The notes: a model not told the origin generated them from the letters alone. A stretch of DNA of 52,993 bases from JACMLD01 sp033761915 (GCA_033761915.1 JANRMC010000133.1:1-52993); one strand, 5' to 3'; counted from the stretch's first letter, positions 31,091 to 39,744 are shown. Made by a program: numbers and translations.

Positions 31091-31135
31091 CGCATACTAT
31101 AACTGAGCACTGCAGGGCATCCCGCACCCGATAAT

Positions 31136-31882
31136 ATGAGTGTATATAAAGCCGCTGCCGTTAGCTATTTAAATACCAAGCCATTAATTTATGGTTTTCA
31201 GCAAGGGGTTCTGCAAGATCAGGTAGCATTGTCGTTTGAGTATCCTTCATTGGTGGCCCGCCAGTTAATAAACAATCAGGTAGATATAGGGCTGGTACCC
31301 ATTGCAGCCGTGCCGCGTTTAAAAGAATGGTACATCATCAGTAATTATTGTATTGGCTGTACCGGGCCGGTAGCCTCTGTATGTTTGTTCAGCGATGTGC
31401 CGATAGAGGAAGTAAAAGAAGTGTTGCTGGATTATCAAAGCCGCACATCAGTACAACTGGCAAAAATATTATTAAAAGAATACTGGAACTGTAACCCCGT
31501 TTTAACCGATGCCAAAGAAGATTTCAGAGATCATATAAATGGTACTACTGCCGGGTTGGTAATTGGCGACCGTGCTTTTCAGCAACGCAAGGTTTCTGCT
31601 TACAGTTACGATTTAGGCGCAGCCTGGTTGCAACACACCGGCCTGCCTTTTGTGTTTGCCACCTGGGTAAGTAATAAGCCGTTACCCACCTCTTTTACAG
31701 ATGCTTTTAATGCTACCACGGCTATGGGTTTGCAACACCTTCCGGCAATAGCAGCAGAACAACACTATCCTTTATACGATTTATACCAGTACTACACTCA
31801 AAACATCAGCTACCAGTTAGATGATGCTAAAAGAAAGGGAATGGATTTGTTTTTAAAAAAGATTGAGGAGTATGGGTGGTAA
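31136..31882 (+). CDS. mqnA: Chorismate dehydratase MqnA (futalosine pathway)
   Basis: This 248-residue protein of the periplasmic-binding-protein fold without a signal peptide starts VYKAAAVSYLNTKPLIYGF, with VDIGLVPIAAVPRLK, NYCIGCTGPVASVCLFSDVP, LDYQSRTSVQLAKILLKEYW and LVIGDRAF, all typical of MqnA. It converts chorismate to 3-enolpyruvyl-benzoate, the first step of menaquinone synthesis via futalosine. The other mqn genes are not in the window. A bidirectional terminator follows. Confidence 0.93.
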   Translation: MSVYKAAAVSYLNTKPLIYGFQQGVLQDQVALSFEYPSLVARQLINNQVDIGLVPIAAVPRLKEWYIISNYCIGCTGPVASVCLFSDVPIEEVKEVLLDYQSRTSVQLAKILLKEYWNCNPVLTDAKEDFRDHINGTTAGLVIGDRAFQQRKVSAYSYDLGAAWLQHTGLPFVFATWVSNKPLPTSFTDAFNATTAMGLQHLPAIAAEQHYPLYDLYQYYTQNISYQLDDAKRKGMDLFLKKIEEYGW

Positions 31883-31895
31883 TATATGTTATAGA

Positions 31896-31925
31896 AAAAG
31901 CCCCGCTAAACGGGGCTTTTTTTAT
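31896..31925. terminator. Bidirectional terminator between mqnA and the oxidoreductase subunit gene
   Basis: AAAAGCCCCG/CGGGGCTTTT stem with loop CTAAA, with T-runs on both strands. It serves the plus-strand mqnA and the minus-strand gene ending at 31940. Confidence 0.92.
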
Positions 31926-31939
31926 AACTATCATTTTTA

Positions 31940-32605
31940 TTATTTCTGCACATCAAAACTTATGCACTCTTTTAATTCTTTTTCAGAATAAGCATATCCA
32001 TATTGTTTCAACACATCATCGGGTACACCATTCCATTGGTTGGGTTGGTTGCCCATATAGCCCAAATCTTTTACACCCATTTGTGTGGTATAAAAACCGG
32101 TGGCAGTAAGATTACGCATCATGTTAAAAAACTGCACACCCTGGCTCATGGCGGGTTGGGCTTTTTCAGGATAAGCAATCTGGTCTACCATGGCTATTTG
32201 CTGTGCGGGGGTGCAATCTTTAAAAGCATTGTTATACTGGTTCATCATCTGCACATCTAACCAGCGCAGGCCACCCCGCATGGGTGTTTGGTAATGCGGC
32301 ATGTCTTTAACAATAAAATCTATAAACGCAGGCACACCCGCTTCTGATGCGCTGCCGCTTACTTCATCTTTAGGTATTATAATATCTGCCAGTATCGTAA
32401 TAGTAGCCAGCTCATGTTCGGTTAAAAATTTATCGGCTGCAATTTTATTATCGCGGGCCGCTTCCTCCGGCGTGCGGTCAAAATTAGCGGCTGGTAATGC
32501 CGCTGCTTTTTCTTCTTTTTTATCGGCCGGGTTGCAGGCATTGGCTAATAAGCCGGCACCTACTGTACCCAGTGCTATTGCTTTTATTGATTTACGACGA
32601 TCCAT
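31940..32605 (-). CDS. Gluconate 2-dehydrogenase subunit 3 family lipoprotein
   Basis: This 221-residue protein has a twin-arginine-like start (MDRRKSIKAIALGTVGAGLLANAC) ending in a possible lipobox Cys. The mature part carries LTEHELATITILADIIIPKDEVSGSASEAGVPAFIDFI, the family signature. Such subunits partner GMC-type flavoprotein dehydrogenases and help export or electron transfer. The GMC gene lies upstream on the same strand, 128 bp away with a repeat copy between, so they probably form a two-subunit periplasmic sugar or polyol dehydrogenase (inference). Confidence 0.9.
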   Translation of the reverse strand: MDRRKSIKAIALGTVGAGLLANACNPADKKEEKAAALPAANFDRTPEEAARDNKIAADKFLTEHELATITILADIIIPKDEVSGSASEAGVPAFIDFIVKDMPHYQTPMRGGLRWLDVQMMNQYNNAFKDCTPAQQIAMVDQIAYPEKAQPAMSQGVQFFNMMRNLTATGFYTTQMGVKDLGYMGNQPNQWNGVPDDVLKQYGYAYSEKELKECISFDVQK

Positions 32606-32668
32606 GAGGTGTTAATTAAAAATTTAAAATTAATAATTAATAATAGTGTTATAAGTTTAACTGCTTTG

Positions 32669-32733
32669 CTGCATTGCGTTGTACTGTTAACTGGTGCGAC
32701 GCAAGGATGCTGCCATGAAATACCACTGCTGGA
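32669..32733 (-). repeat. Dispersed palindromic repeat, copy 15
   Basis: TGCATTGCGTTGTACTGTTA, ACTGGTGCGACGCAAGGATG, CTGCCATGAAATACCACTGC, TGG. A full-length minus-oriented unit ending exactly before the stop codon of the GMC gene. Confidence 0.85.
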
Positions 32734-34476
32734 TTACAAATTATTTTTCTTTAACTCGCTGATGATATATTCACTGGCCCGCATGCTTAATGCTAAAATG
32801 GTCCAGGTGATATTTTTATCGGCCTGGCTGGTAAAAGCAGCACCATCTACTACAAACAGGTTTTTACAATCGTGCGACTGGTTCCATTTATTAAGCGCCG
32901 ATGTTTTTGGATTACTGCCCATGCGTGCCGTGCCCGCCTCGTGAATGATAACGCCGGGTTTATCCAGCCCATAATTATTCTCCGGTCCATCATCGCCCCA
33001 GGTAATAACAGCACCCATCTCGTGCATAATTTCACGAAAAGTTTCTTTCATATGTTTGGCCTGCTTTATTTCATAATCGCTCCACTCTGTATGAAAGCGC
33101 AGTACAGGGATGCCAAATTTATCTACCACGTTGGGGTCTATTTCGCAATAGCTGTCTTCTCTTGGTATGGCTTCTCCGCGGCCGGCCATACCCACACCAG
33201 CCCCCCAAAAATGACGATAGTCTTGTTTTAATGAAGCACCATAACCACCGGCTTCTTTTTTCTTTCCGGCCACGGCATACTTACCATTCATGCCTTCTAT
33301 GCCAAAACCAAAACCATAGGCAGGCATGCTCATGCCGCCCCAGTATTCAATATGATAGCCACGCGGAAAATCTAATTTCTTATTATCTAACCACCAGGGT
33401 GTGTACACGTGCATGCCACCCACACCATCTTCATTGTATCTTTTTCTGCCAAACAAATTAGGCAGGTAGCCACCCATGGCAGCGCCGGTACTATCGTGCA
33501 GGTATTTACCCACTACATTGCTGCTGTTGCCAATGCCATTGGGGTGGCGCTGGCTTTTTGAGTTGAGCATTAACCGGGAGCTTTCGCAGGCACTGGCCGC
33601 CAGTATTACAACCTTGCCATTTACCTGGTACTCCATCATATCCTCTTTATTGATATAAGAAATGCCGGTGGCCAATCCTTCTTTATTGGTAAGCACTTCT
33701 CTTGCCATGGCATTGGCAATAACATCTATGTTGCCGGTAGCCATGGCTGGTTTAATAAGTACAGAAGAAGAAGAGAAATCTCCATACACCATACAACCAC
33801 GGTTACATTGGCTGCAAAAGAAACAGGCTTTACGATCTTTATTGTCAGGCAATGCCTTGGTTAAAATAGAAAGACGGGAAGGTATTACCGGCACACCAAT
33901 GCCTGTGGCTGCTTTTTTAATCATCAGCTCGTGCAGGCGGGGTTTGGGTGGTGGTAAAAAAATACCATCGGGGTCGTTTTCTAAACCTTCGTTGGTACCA
34001 AATACACCAATTAATTTATCAATGGTATCGTAATAAGGTTTTATATCCTCATAACCTATTGGCCAGTCTTCACCCAGGCCATCAATACTTCTGCGCTTAA
34101 AATCTTTTGGACCAAAACGTAAACTGATGCGGCCCCAGTGATTGGTGCGGCCACCCAGCATGCGGGCCCGCCACCAACGCCATTCTGTTTTGTCTTTATG
34201 AGTGTAAGGCTCGCCATCAATTTCCCAGCCGTTGTAGCAGGCATCAAAATCGCCAAAGGGCCTGAAGCTGGTGCTGGCACCGCGGCGCGGACTTTCCCAG
34301 GGGCCTTTTAACTGTGTAATGTTTTTTGCAGGATCGTACATCGGTCCTGCTTCCAGCAAGCAAACTTTTAAGCCCGCCCTGCTTAATACGTAAGATGCCA
34401 TACCACCGCCAGCGCCACTGCCCACAATCACCACATCGTATTGTTTGGGGGCTTTTTTAATCTGAAGATCTCCCAT
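32734..34476 (-). CDS. GMC family oxidoreductase
   Basis: This 580-residue FAD enzyme has the Rossmann motif VIVGSGAGGGMASYVLSRAGLKVCLLEAGP near the N-terminus, LGGRTNHWGRISLRF, a Cys-rich stretch CFFCSQCNRGC near 226, HEAGTARMGSNP with the catalytic His region, and the C-terminal NLFVVDGAAFTSQADKNITW. It likely oxidises a sugar or alcohol together with the neighbouring subunit 3. I chose the ATG at 34476; the frame runs back to 34641, but that extension is a translation of repetitive AT-rich DNA. No signal peptide is visible; it may be carried by the Tat signal of its partner. Confidence 0.9.
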   Translation of the reverse strand: MGDLQIKKAPKQYDVVIVGSGAGGGMASYVLSRAGLKVCLLEAGPMYDPAKNITQLKGPWESPRRGASTSFRPFGDFDACYNGWEIDGEPYTHKDKTEWRWWRARMLGGRTNHWGRISLRFGPKDFKRRSIDGLGEDWPIGYEDIKPYYDTIDKLIGVFGTNEGLENDPDGIFLPPPKPRLHELMIKKAATGIGVPVIPSRLSILTKALPDNKDRKACFFCSQCNRGCMVYGDFSSSSVLIKPAMATGNIDVIANAMAREVLTNKEGLATGISYINKEDMMEYQVNGKVVILAASACESSRLMLNSKSQRHPNGIGNSSNVVGKYLHDSTGAAMGGYLPNLFGRKRYNEDGVGGMHVYTPWWLDNKKLDFPRGYHIEYWGGMSMPAYGFGFGIEGMNGKYAVAGKKKEAGGYGASLKQDYRHFWGAGVGMAGRGEAIPREDSYCEIDPNVVDKFGIPVLRFHTEWSDYEIKQAKHMKETFREIMHEMGAVITWGDDGPENNYGLDKPGVIIHEAGTARMGSNPKTSALNKWNQSHDCKNLFVVDGAAFTSQADKNITWTILALSMRASEYIISELKKNNL

Positions 34477-34666
34477 GAAGCATGATAGTTTAATAGTAAA
34501 AATTAGATAACTAAATGTACCCAATAAATGTACACAGCGATTGTTTTGTTGTGGTGTTTTTTTTGATAACCGGCGGGTGGGGAGGGAATGAGTGATGAGT
34601 AAGGAATAATGAGTTATAAGTAAAGAGTAGTTATGCAGCAATACTGCAACTTATAACCTGCAACTA

Positions 34667-35719
34667 TTACTGCCTGCTTTGTAAAAACATAATAGCGGCA
34701 GCTTTTACAATATCTTCTTTTAACTGCGATGGAGATGGTACAATTAATTCATCGGGGAATAAACGGCCTTCGTAAATTTTGCCATTGCGGTCGGCTTCCT
34801 GGCAAACGGTTAAAACCAATTGTGCATTATTGCTAAGGGTGTAAGTGGCATTGGCAGTGGTTAAGCCTGCAGTGGGCTCGCCATAAACAAATGTATTGGG
34901 CCGGCCTTTAAAGGCAAGTGTAACAATTTCTCCGCTGCTGCTGGTTCTGGGGCCGGTTAATAAAACTATGGTTGGGTTTTGCTGTTGCAACTGATAACCA
35001 CTTTTACTGGTTTTGCAACGTATGTATTTGCCCTGCATGGCAGCACCATTATCATAACTAAAAGGCACTTTATCTTCTTTGCGTACAAAATAACCACAGG
35101 TGCCATTACCCAACAGCGGACCCACACCTGCCAGCATGGGCCAGCAATTGCCACCGGTGTTTTTACGCAGGTCTATAATCCATTTATTAATGCCTGTGCC
35201 ATCATATTGTGCAATCAGTTGTTGCAGGCTATCGGCAATTAAGGTGCAAATGGTTTCGTCGGTGGTGGTAACCCATGGTATGGAGAGGTAGGCAATTTCA
35301 TCTTCCAGCAGGTCGGCTTTTATTTCTCCCACCCAGTTTTTTAACTGTGGGGTAAAGCGTATAAAAGAAGTATCGTTATTGTATTCTGCGGCTTTAACAG
35401 CAGGCATAATAAAACTGTGTTTTTCTTTCATTACATCAAAACACCAGCTAATGGTTTCATAAGCTGCTTCGCAGGTACTGCTGTTTTGCAGGCGCAGGCG
35501 GGCTGCATTTTCTAAACTATCCCAGGCTACTATTTCTTTACGGTAGTAATTTTTCTGCATCAGGGTAAACACTTCATCCAGCAACTTACCAGCGTTTACA
35601 ATACAGGCTTCTTTGGTTCGTGCTTCAATGGCCGCATTATTGGTAGCCAGCGTTTTTTGTGCACTGGCTGTATACAACAAGCTTAGAAAAAAACAGGTGT
35701 TGAGCAGTCGTAGTTGCAT
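34667..35719 (-). CDS. S41 family peptidase
   Basis: This 350-residue protein starts MQLRLLNTCFFLSLLYTASAQ, a signal peptide, from the ATG at 35719. The tail-specific protease fold is recognisable: DEIAYLSIPWV, KWIIDLRKNTGGNCWPMLAG, VLLTGPRTSSSGEIVTLAFKG (catalytic Ser in TSSSGE and Lys in AFKG), and TFVYGEPTAGLTTAN. No PDZ domain is evident. It is a periplasmic or surface protease of unknown target. The frame from 35770 would bury the signal peptide, so I reject that start. Confidence 0.88.
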   Translation of the reverse strand: MQLRLLNTCFFLSLLYTASAQKTLATNNAAIEARTKEACIVNAGKLLDEVFTLMQKNYYRKEIVAWDSLENAARLRLQNSSTCEAAYETISWCFDVMKEKHSFIMPAVKAAEYNNDTSFIRFTPQLKNWVGEIKADLLEDEIAYLSIPWVTTTDETICTLIADSLQQLIAQYDGTGINKWIIDLRKNTGGNCWPMLAGVGPLLGNGTCGYFVRKEDKVPFSYDNGAAMQGKYIRCKTSKSGYQLQQQNPTIVLLTGPRTSSSGEIVTLAFKGRPNTFVYGEPTAGLTTANATYTLSNNAQLVLTVCQEADRNGKIYEGRLFPDELIVPSPSQLKEDIVKAAAIMFLQSRQ

Positions 35720-35830
35720 GGGCTTGGGTTTCTTAAAACAAAATGAGATGCTGGTTTTTGCCATGTCCATACGAAAACTACAAAATTATTTTTAAGCAGC
35801 GTGCTAATGCCGTGTTAAGGTAGGGGTGGG

Positions 35831-35876
35831 GCCAGCAGTATCACTATAAGCAGCATTGTTGCGTCGCACACTTCAT
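35831..35876 (+). repeat. Dispersed palindromic repeat, copy 16 (left arm of a pair)
   Basis: GCCAGCAGTATCACTATAAG, CAGCATTGTTGCGTCGCACA, CTTCAT. It pairs with copy 17 across a 58-bp AT-rich spacer that holds another inverted repeat. Confidence 0.88.
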
Positions 35877-35894
35877 CTTAAGAATTTCTAATCT

Positions 35895-35930
35895 GAGATT
35901 TGAAATTTCAAATCAAAAATTTCAAATCTC
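35895..35930. repeat. AT-rich inverted repeat nested between copies 16 and 17
   Basis: GAGATTTGAAATTT and AAATTTCAAATCTC, perfect 14-bp arms around 8 nt, giving a hairpin inside the larger hairpin formed by the repeat pair. Confidence 0.9.
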
Positions 35931-35934
35931 AAAT

Positions 35935-35987
35935 GTTGAAGTGTGCGACGCAACGATGTTGCCATGAAAAACAACTGCCGGTTACCC
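35935..35987 (-). repeat. Dispersed palindromic repeat, copy 17 (right arm of a pair)
   Basis: GTTGAAGTGTGCGACGCAAC, GATGTTGCCATGAAAAACAA, CTGCCGGTTACCC. It lies just beyond the end of pyrF. Confidence 0.88.
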
Positions 35988-35993
35988 AAAAAA

Positions 35994-36800
35994 TTATTTA
36001 AGATAGTTGGCCATTTCTTGCTGGTATTGGTAAGCAATGGCACGTGCTTCGGTTGCAAAATCTTCTTTGGCGGATGCATAAATAATAGCACGGCTGGCAT
36101 TTACCAGCAAACCACAGTCGTTTGCAATGAGTGCGGTTTTTGAAATATCTTTTAAGCTGCCGCCCTGGAAACCCACTCCCGGCACCAGAAAAAAATGTTG
36201 TGGTGCTATTTTACGGATGTTTACAAACTCGCTGGCCTGTGTGGCACCTACCACAAACATTAAATTATTGGGCGTGCCCCAGGTGGATACAGTTTGCAAT
36301 ACTTTTTCGTACAGCAGTTGTGTGCCGCAGGTTTGCAGCTCAAAATCTTTGGCGCCGGTGTTAGAGGTGAGACCTAAAACAATGGTCCATTTACCGGCGT
36401 ATTCTAAAAAGGGTTTTACACTGTCTTCGCCCATATAAGGTGCCACGGTAATGGCATCAAAAGGCAGGGCTTCGTAAAATGCTTTGGCGTATTGGGTGGA
36501 AGTGTTGCCAATATCGCCCCGCTTGGCATCGGCAATGGTAAGATGGTTATTGCCAATATAGGCCACTGTTTTTTGCATGGCCTGCCAGCCGGCCAGGCCC
36601 ATGGCTTCATAAAATGCTGTGTTTATTTTATACGATACGCAAAGATCCTGCGTGGCATCTATAATGGCTTTATTAAATGCAAATACGGGGTCTTCCTCTT
36701 GCAACAGGTGTGGTGGAATTTTAGAAAGATCTGTATCCAACCCCACACATAAGTAAGATTGCTTGTTGTAAATCTGCTCTATAAGTTGCTGGCGTGTCAT
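35994..36800 (-). CDS. pyrF: Orotidine 5'-phosphate decarboxylase
   Basis: This 268-residue enzyme makes UMP from OMP. It belongs to the longer (type 2) subfamily: LCVGLDTDLSKIPPHL, then LTIADAKRGDIGNTSTQYAKAF with the catalytic Lys/Asp set, FVVGATQASEFVNIRK and FFLVPGVGFQGGSLKD. It starts 3 nt after the DUF5615 gene and seems to be the last gene of a packed cluster starting with kynU. Confidence 0.95.
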   Translation of the reverse strand: MTRQQLIEQIYNKQSYLCVGLDTDLSKIPPHLLQEEDPVFAFNKAIIDATQDLCVSYKINTAFYEAMGLAGWQAMQKTVAYIGNNHLTIADAKRGDIGNTSTQYAKAFYEALPFDAITVAPYMGEDSVKPFLEYAGKWTIVLGLTSNTGAKDFELQTCGTQLLYEKVLQTVSTWGTPNNLMFVVGATQASEFVNIRKIAPQHFFLVPGVGFQGGSLKDISKTALIANDCGLLVNASRAIIYASAKEDFATEARAIAYQYQQEMANYLK

Positions 36801-36803
36801 GTG

Positions 36804-37139
36804 CTAATAAATTTCCAGTAAACCTGTTTCAGGCGACTGGTATAGTTGCTCAATATCTTTTTTGTGTGTACTGATTATTTGTTCTAAAAAAGAAGTGTGC
36901 TGATTGCCTGTTCTTAATAAAACTACCTTGGGTGGAAATCCATACAAGGTGATAAAATGTATGAAGTCTGTATCAACTGTAATTATTATATAATTGTTGG
37001 CTTTGGCAAAGTTCCAGATGTCAATATCTTTAGCTGGTTTATCAAGGCTAGTGGCTTCTACATGTATGCAATCAGTGAAATGTTTTTTTAAACCAGGTAT
37101 TAGCCGCCATGAAATATTTGCATCTAGTAGAAGTTTCAT
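36804..37139 (-). CDS. DUF5615 family PIN-like protein (putative toxin)
   Basis: This 111-residue protein starts MKLLLDANISWRLIPGLKKHF, with WNFAKANNYIIITVDTDF and PPKVVLLRTGN. These match the DUF5615 (PF18480) PIN-like fold, with acidic residues Asp6, Asp57 and Asp59 (DTDF) as likely metal ligands. Proteins of this type are usually encoded after a DUF433 antitoxin, as here, and are predicted RNases. Its ATG directly follows the DUF433 stop (TAAATG). The assignment as toxin is from family and context. Confidence 0.85.
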   Translation of the reverse strand: MKLLLDANISWRLIPGLKKHFTDCIHVEATSLDKPAKDIDIWNFAKANNYIIITVDTDFIHFITLYGFPPKVVLLRTGNQHTSFLEQIISTHKKDIEQLYQSPETGLLEIY

Positions 37140-37367
37140 TTAAGCAGCTATCATTTTTGTAAAATTTTCCCGGTTTGCCGCAAATGCCAGTGCTGCTAAA
37201 ATATGCTCATGAGATAGTTGGGGGTAATCTGCTACAATTTCTTCAGTATTCATGCCAGAAGCCAACCATTGTAAAATATCGGCTACCGCAATACGTGTAT
37301 CTTTTATACAGGGTTTACCAAAACGTATTTCGGGGTTGATTGATATGTATTGGCTGTACTGGTTCAT
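37140..37367 (-). CDS. DUF433 domain protein (putative antitoxin)
   Basis: This 75-residue protein has ISINPEIRFGKPCIKDTRIAVADILQWLASGMNTEEIVADYPQLSHEHILAALAFAA, the DUF433 helix-turn-helix type seen in antitoxins of the VapB/DUF5615 pairs. It is expected to bind DNA and neutralise the following PIN-like protein. It starts 9 nt downstream of kynU, so the module lies inside an apparent metabolic operon. Confidence 0.87.
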   Translation of the reverse strand: MNQYSQYISINPEIRFGKPCIKDTRIAVADILQWLASGMNTEEIVADYPQLSHEHILAALAFAANRENFTKMIAA

Positions 37368-37376
37368 CCTGTAAAA

Positions 37377-38636
37377 TTAAGTAATCCTTTTTAAAAGGTC
37401 TATAAATCTCCATACTTCCTCATAGGTATTGTACAACGGCACCGGTGCAAACCGTATTACATCGGGTTCCCGCCAATCCGTAATAAAACCGTGCTGCATT
37501 AATGCATCGTACACGGCTTTACCGTTGCGGTGCATTAATAGAGAAATTTGACAGCCGCGTTCAGCCGCATTTTCGGGGGTGAGGATGGTGAAATTTTTAG
37601 CGGGTAATTGTTGCAGCAACCACCATGCATAATTAGTTAACTGTTGCCTTTTGTTATGCAGGGCAGCGATACCCGCCTCTTCAAAAATATCCAGCGCAGC
37701 CTTGTGTGCGGCATATAATAAAATAGATGGTGTGCTTAGCTGCCAGCCTTCTGCTGTATTAATAGGTACAAAACCTTTTTCCATTTTAAAACGTGTGGCT
37801 TTATCATACCCCCACCATCCGGCATACCGCGGCAAACTGCTATCGTTATGAAAACGCTGATGAATATATACACCACCCACTGCACCCGGGCCACTGTTTA
37901 AATATTTATAACTGCACCAGCAGGCAAAGTCGACATCCCACTGGTGTAAGTGCAGTTCAATATTACCCGCGGCATGTGCTAAATCAAAACCGGCTAATGC
38001 ACCTGCCGCATGAGCGGCACGGGTAATAGCTGCCATATCAAAAACCTGTCCGGTATAATAGTTTAAGCCACCCCATAATACCAATGCCAATTCATCTTTA
38101 TGTTCTTGTATAGTTGCCAGTATATCTTCTGTACGGATGGTATGCTCACCGGCACGGGGCGCCACTTCAATTAAAATATCTTCCGGCGCAAAACCATAAT
38201 GTTTAATATGCGTTTCAAACATATACTGATCGCTGGGAAAAGCCTTGGCCTCGCAAATAATTTTGTTTCTTTTACCCACCGGGCGGTAAAAACTCACCAT
38301 CATTAAATGCAGGTTTACCGTTAGCTGGTTCATTACAGAAATTTCCTGTGGTAATGCCCCCACAATTTTTGCCAGCGCCGGTGTTAAAGAATCGTGGTAA
38401 TCCATCCAAGGTTTATTACCCATAAAAAAACCTTCCACGCCATAAGTGGCCCATTGGGTTAATACTTCCTGCAAAGCAGCAGCGGTTGTTTTGGGCTGCA
38501 GTCCTAACGAGTTGCCTAAAAAGTAAACCTGTTGTTTGCCATCAATAACAGGGATAATAAACCGCTCCCGAAATTTTTTTAAAGAATCGGCAACATCAGC
38601 GGCACCTGCAAAAGCAATGGTATTTTCAAATTGCAT
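37377..38636 (-). CDS. kynU: Kynureninase
   Basis: This 419-residue PLP enzyme cleaves kynurenine or 3-hydroxykynurenine to anthranilates and alanine. YFLGNSLGLQPKTTAAALQEVL near the start, GEHTIRTEDILATI, LVLWGGLNYYTGQVFDMAAIT, GFDLAHAAGNIELHLHQWDVDFACWCSYKYLNSGPGAVGGVYIH with the PLP Lys in SYKYLN, and the late ERGCQISLL are characteristic. I chose the ATG at 38636; the frame is open back to 38789, but that extension crosses repeat copy 18. No other tryptophan catabolism gene is visible here. Confidence 0.94.
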   Translation of the reverse strand: MQFENTIAFAGAADVADSLKKFRERFIIPVIDGKQQVYFLGNSLGLQPKTTAAALQEVLTQWATYGVEGFFMGNKPWMDYHDSLTPALAKIVGALPQEISVMNQLTVNLHLMMVSFYRPVGKRNKIICEAKAFPSDQYMFETHIKHYGFAPEDILIEVAPRAGEHTIRTEDILATIQEHKDELALVLWGGLNYYTGQVFDMAAITRAAHAAGALAGFDLAHAAGNIELHLHQWDVDFACWCSYKYLNSGPGAVGGVYIHQRFHNDSSLPRYAGWWGYDKATRFKMEKGFVPINTAEGWQLSTPSILLYAAHKAALDIFEEAGIAALHNKRQQLTNYAWWLLQQLPAKNFTILTPENAAERGCQISLLMHRNGKAVYDALMQHGFITDWREPDVIRFAPVPLYNTYEEVWRFIDLLKRIT

Positions 38637-38654
38637 GAAGAGTAGTTTATTTTT

Positions 38655-38734
38655 GGTTGCCGGCATTTGTTTTTTATGGCAGCATCCTTGCCACGCTCGG
38701 TTTAACGGCAACGCTGTACTGAACAATGGCTGCC
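38655..38734 (+). repeat. Dispersed palindromic repeat, copy 18
   Basis: GGTTGCCGGCATTTG, TTTTATGGCAGCATCC, TTGCCACGCTCGGTTTAACG, GCAACGCTGTACTGA. A divergent core in plus orientation, with the outer half retained. Confidence 0.7.
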
Positions 38735-38837
38735 GCTTTCTAAGCGCTGCAATACGGTACAAATATGCAACAAAAGCACAGTTTGTCAATTACCTGTTTT
38801 GTACAGTTATAAATACCTCAAAGTTGAAAGGGAGACT

Positions 38838-39740
38838 TTAAAATAAATTGGGGTAGTCTGTAATAATACCATCCACGCCCATGGCCTTTAATTTTTCAAT
38901 GCTGTTTTTATCATTCACCGTCCAGGGTATAATTTTCATACCCGCATCATGACATTGCTTTACCAGCACTGGCGTAACCATACTAAAAGCCGGGCTGTAA
39001 ATAGAGGGGGTAAAACCCAATGCTTTTAATTGTTCTTGTAATGATTTTCTATCGTAATCTTCAATTAATGCGGCAGTTTTTATGTACGGGTATTTTTTAT
39101 GCACCACCTGCAGGGTTCTGAAGTCGAACGACTGAATAATGGTGCGGCTGCTAATTTTTTTTGCGGTTACCACCTTCATTAATAAATCAACAAACAGTTC
39201 TGGCGCAGGGTGGTAAGTATTATCCGTAGCCGGCTGGGTTTTGGTTTCAATATTGTAAAAGGGCAGGGGCAGATTATTTTGTTTGCAATGGGCTTCTGCA
39301 CTGTCAATAACATGCAGCAGTAATGGCTTGGTAGCCGCCAGCTTCTGCTGATTGGGAAAACGCGGATGCAGTTTCAACCCCACATCAAAACCTTGTGTTT
39401 CTGCAAAACTAAACTGGTAAATATTTAATTGCTTTTCCTCTTTTTCAGACACAAAACTGCCATCCGGCTTGGTGGTAATTTCATGATTAAAAAAAGGCTC
39501 GTGCGATAAAATTACCTGTTGGTCTTTGGTGATAACAGCATCCATTTCCAGTGTGGTAACACCCAGATCCAACCCTTTAATCATGGCCGGAATGGTGTTC
39601 TCGGGCATCAGACCACGGCTGCCACGGTGCCCTTCTTTATCAAAAGCAGGTAAATTCATTTGTAATTGTTGTGCGGTATGACAACCCGCCACAAAACCTA
39701 TTATTACTAAAAGCTCAACTAATTCACGTTTCCGGTTCAT
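38838..39740 (-). CDS. Glycerophosphodiester phosphodiesterase lipoprotein
   Basis: This 300-residue protein has a lipoprotein signal (LVELLVIIGFVAGC, Cys at about 19) and the GDPD TIM barrel: GHRGSRGLMPENTIPAM (catalytic His and Arg), TTLEMDAVITKDQQVILSHEP (metal-binding Glu/Asp and His), and IIPWTVNDKNSIEKLKAMGVDGIITDYPNLF at the end. It hydrolyses glycerophosphodiesters from phospholipid turnover at the envelope. The start is the ATG at 39740, only 4 nt from a TAGTTTTG -7 box. Confidence 0.93.
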   Translation of the reverse strand: MNRKRELVELLVIIGFVAGCHTAQQLQMNLPAFDKEGHRGSRGLMPENTIPAMIKGLDLGVTTLEMDAVITKDQQVILSHEPFFNHEITTKPDGSFVSEKEEKQLNIYQFSFAETQGFDVGLKLHPRFPNQQKLAATKPLLLHVIDSAEAHCKQNNLPLPFYNIETKTQPATDNTYHPAPELFVDLLMKVVTAKKISSRTIIQSFDFRTLQVVHKKYPYIKTAALIEDYDRKSLQEQLKALGFTPSIYSPAFSMVTPVLVKQCHDAGMKIIPWTVNDKNSIEKLKAMGVDGIITDYPNLF

Positions 39741-39744
39741 ATTG

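Noticed and set aside
31009..31134. Short ORF (41 codons) starting MANHFSYLVIWG before mqnA
   Set aside because: It runs through the hairpin and repeat copy 14, with no family resemblance; chance frame, although a TATATTTG lies before it.
34477..34641. N-terminal extension of the GMC oxidoreductase (MLHNYSLLITHYSLLITH)
   Set aside because: It is a translation of repetitive AT-rich intergenic DNA (ATGAGTGATGAGTAAGG type); the family N-terminus starts at the ATG 34476.
38637..38789. N-terminal extension of kynureninase
   Set aside because: It crosses repeat copy 18, and the ATG at 38636 gives a normal-length enzyme.
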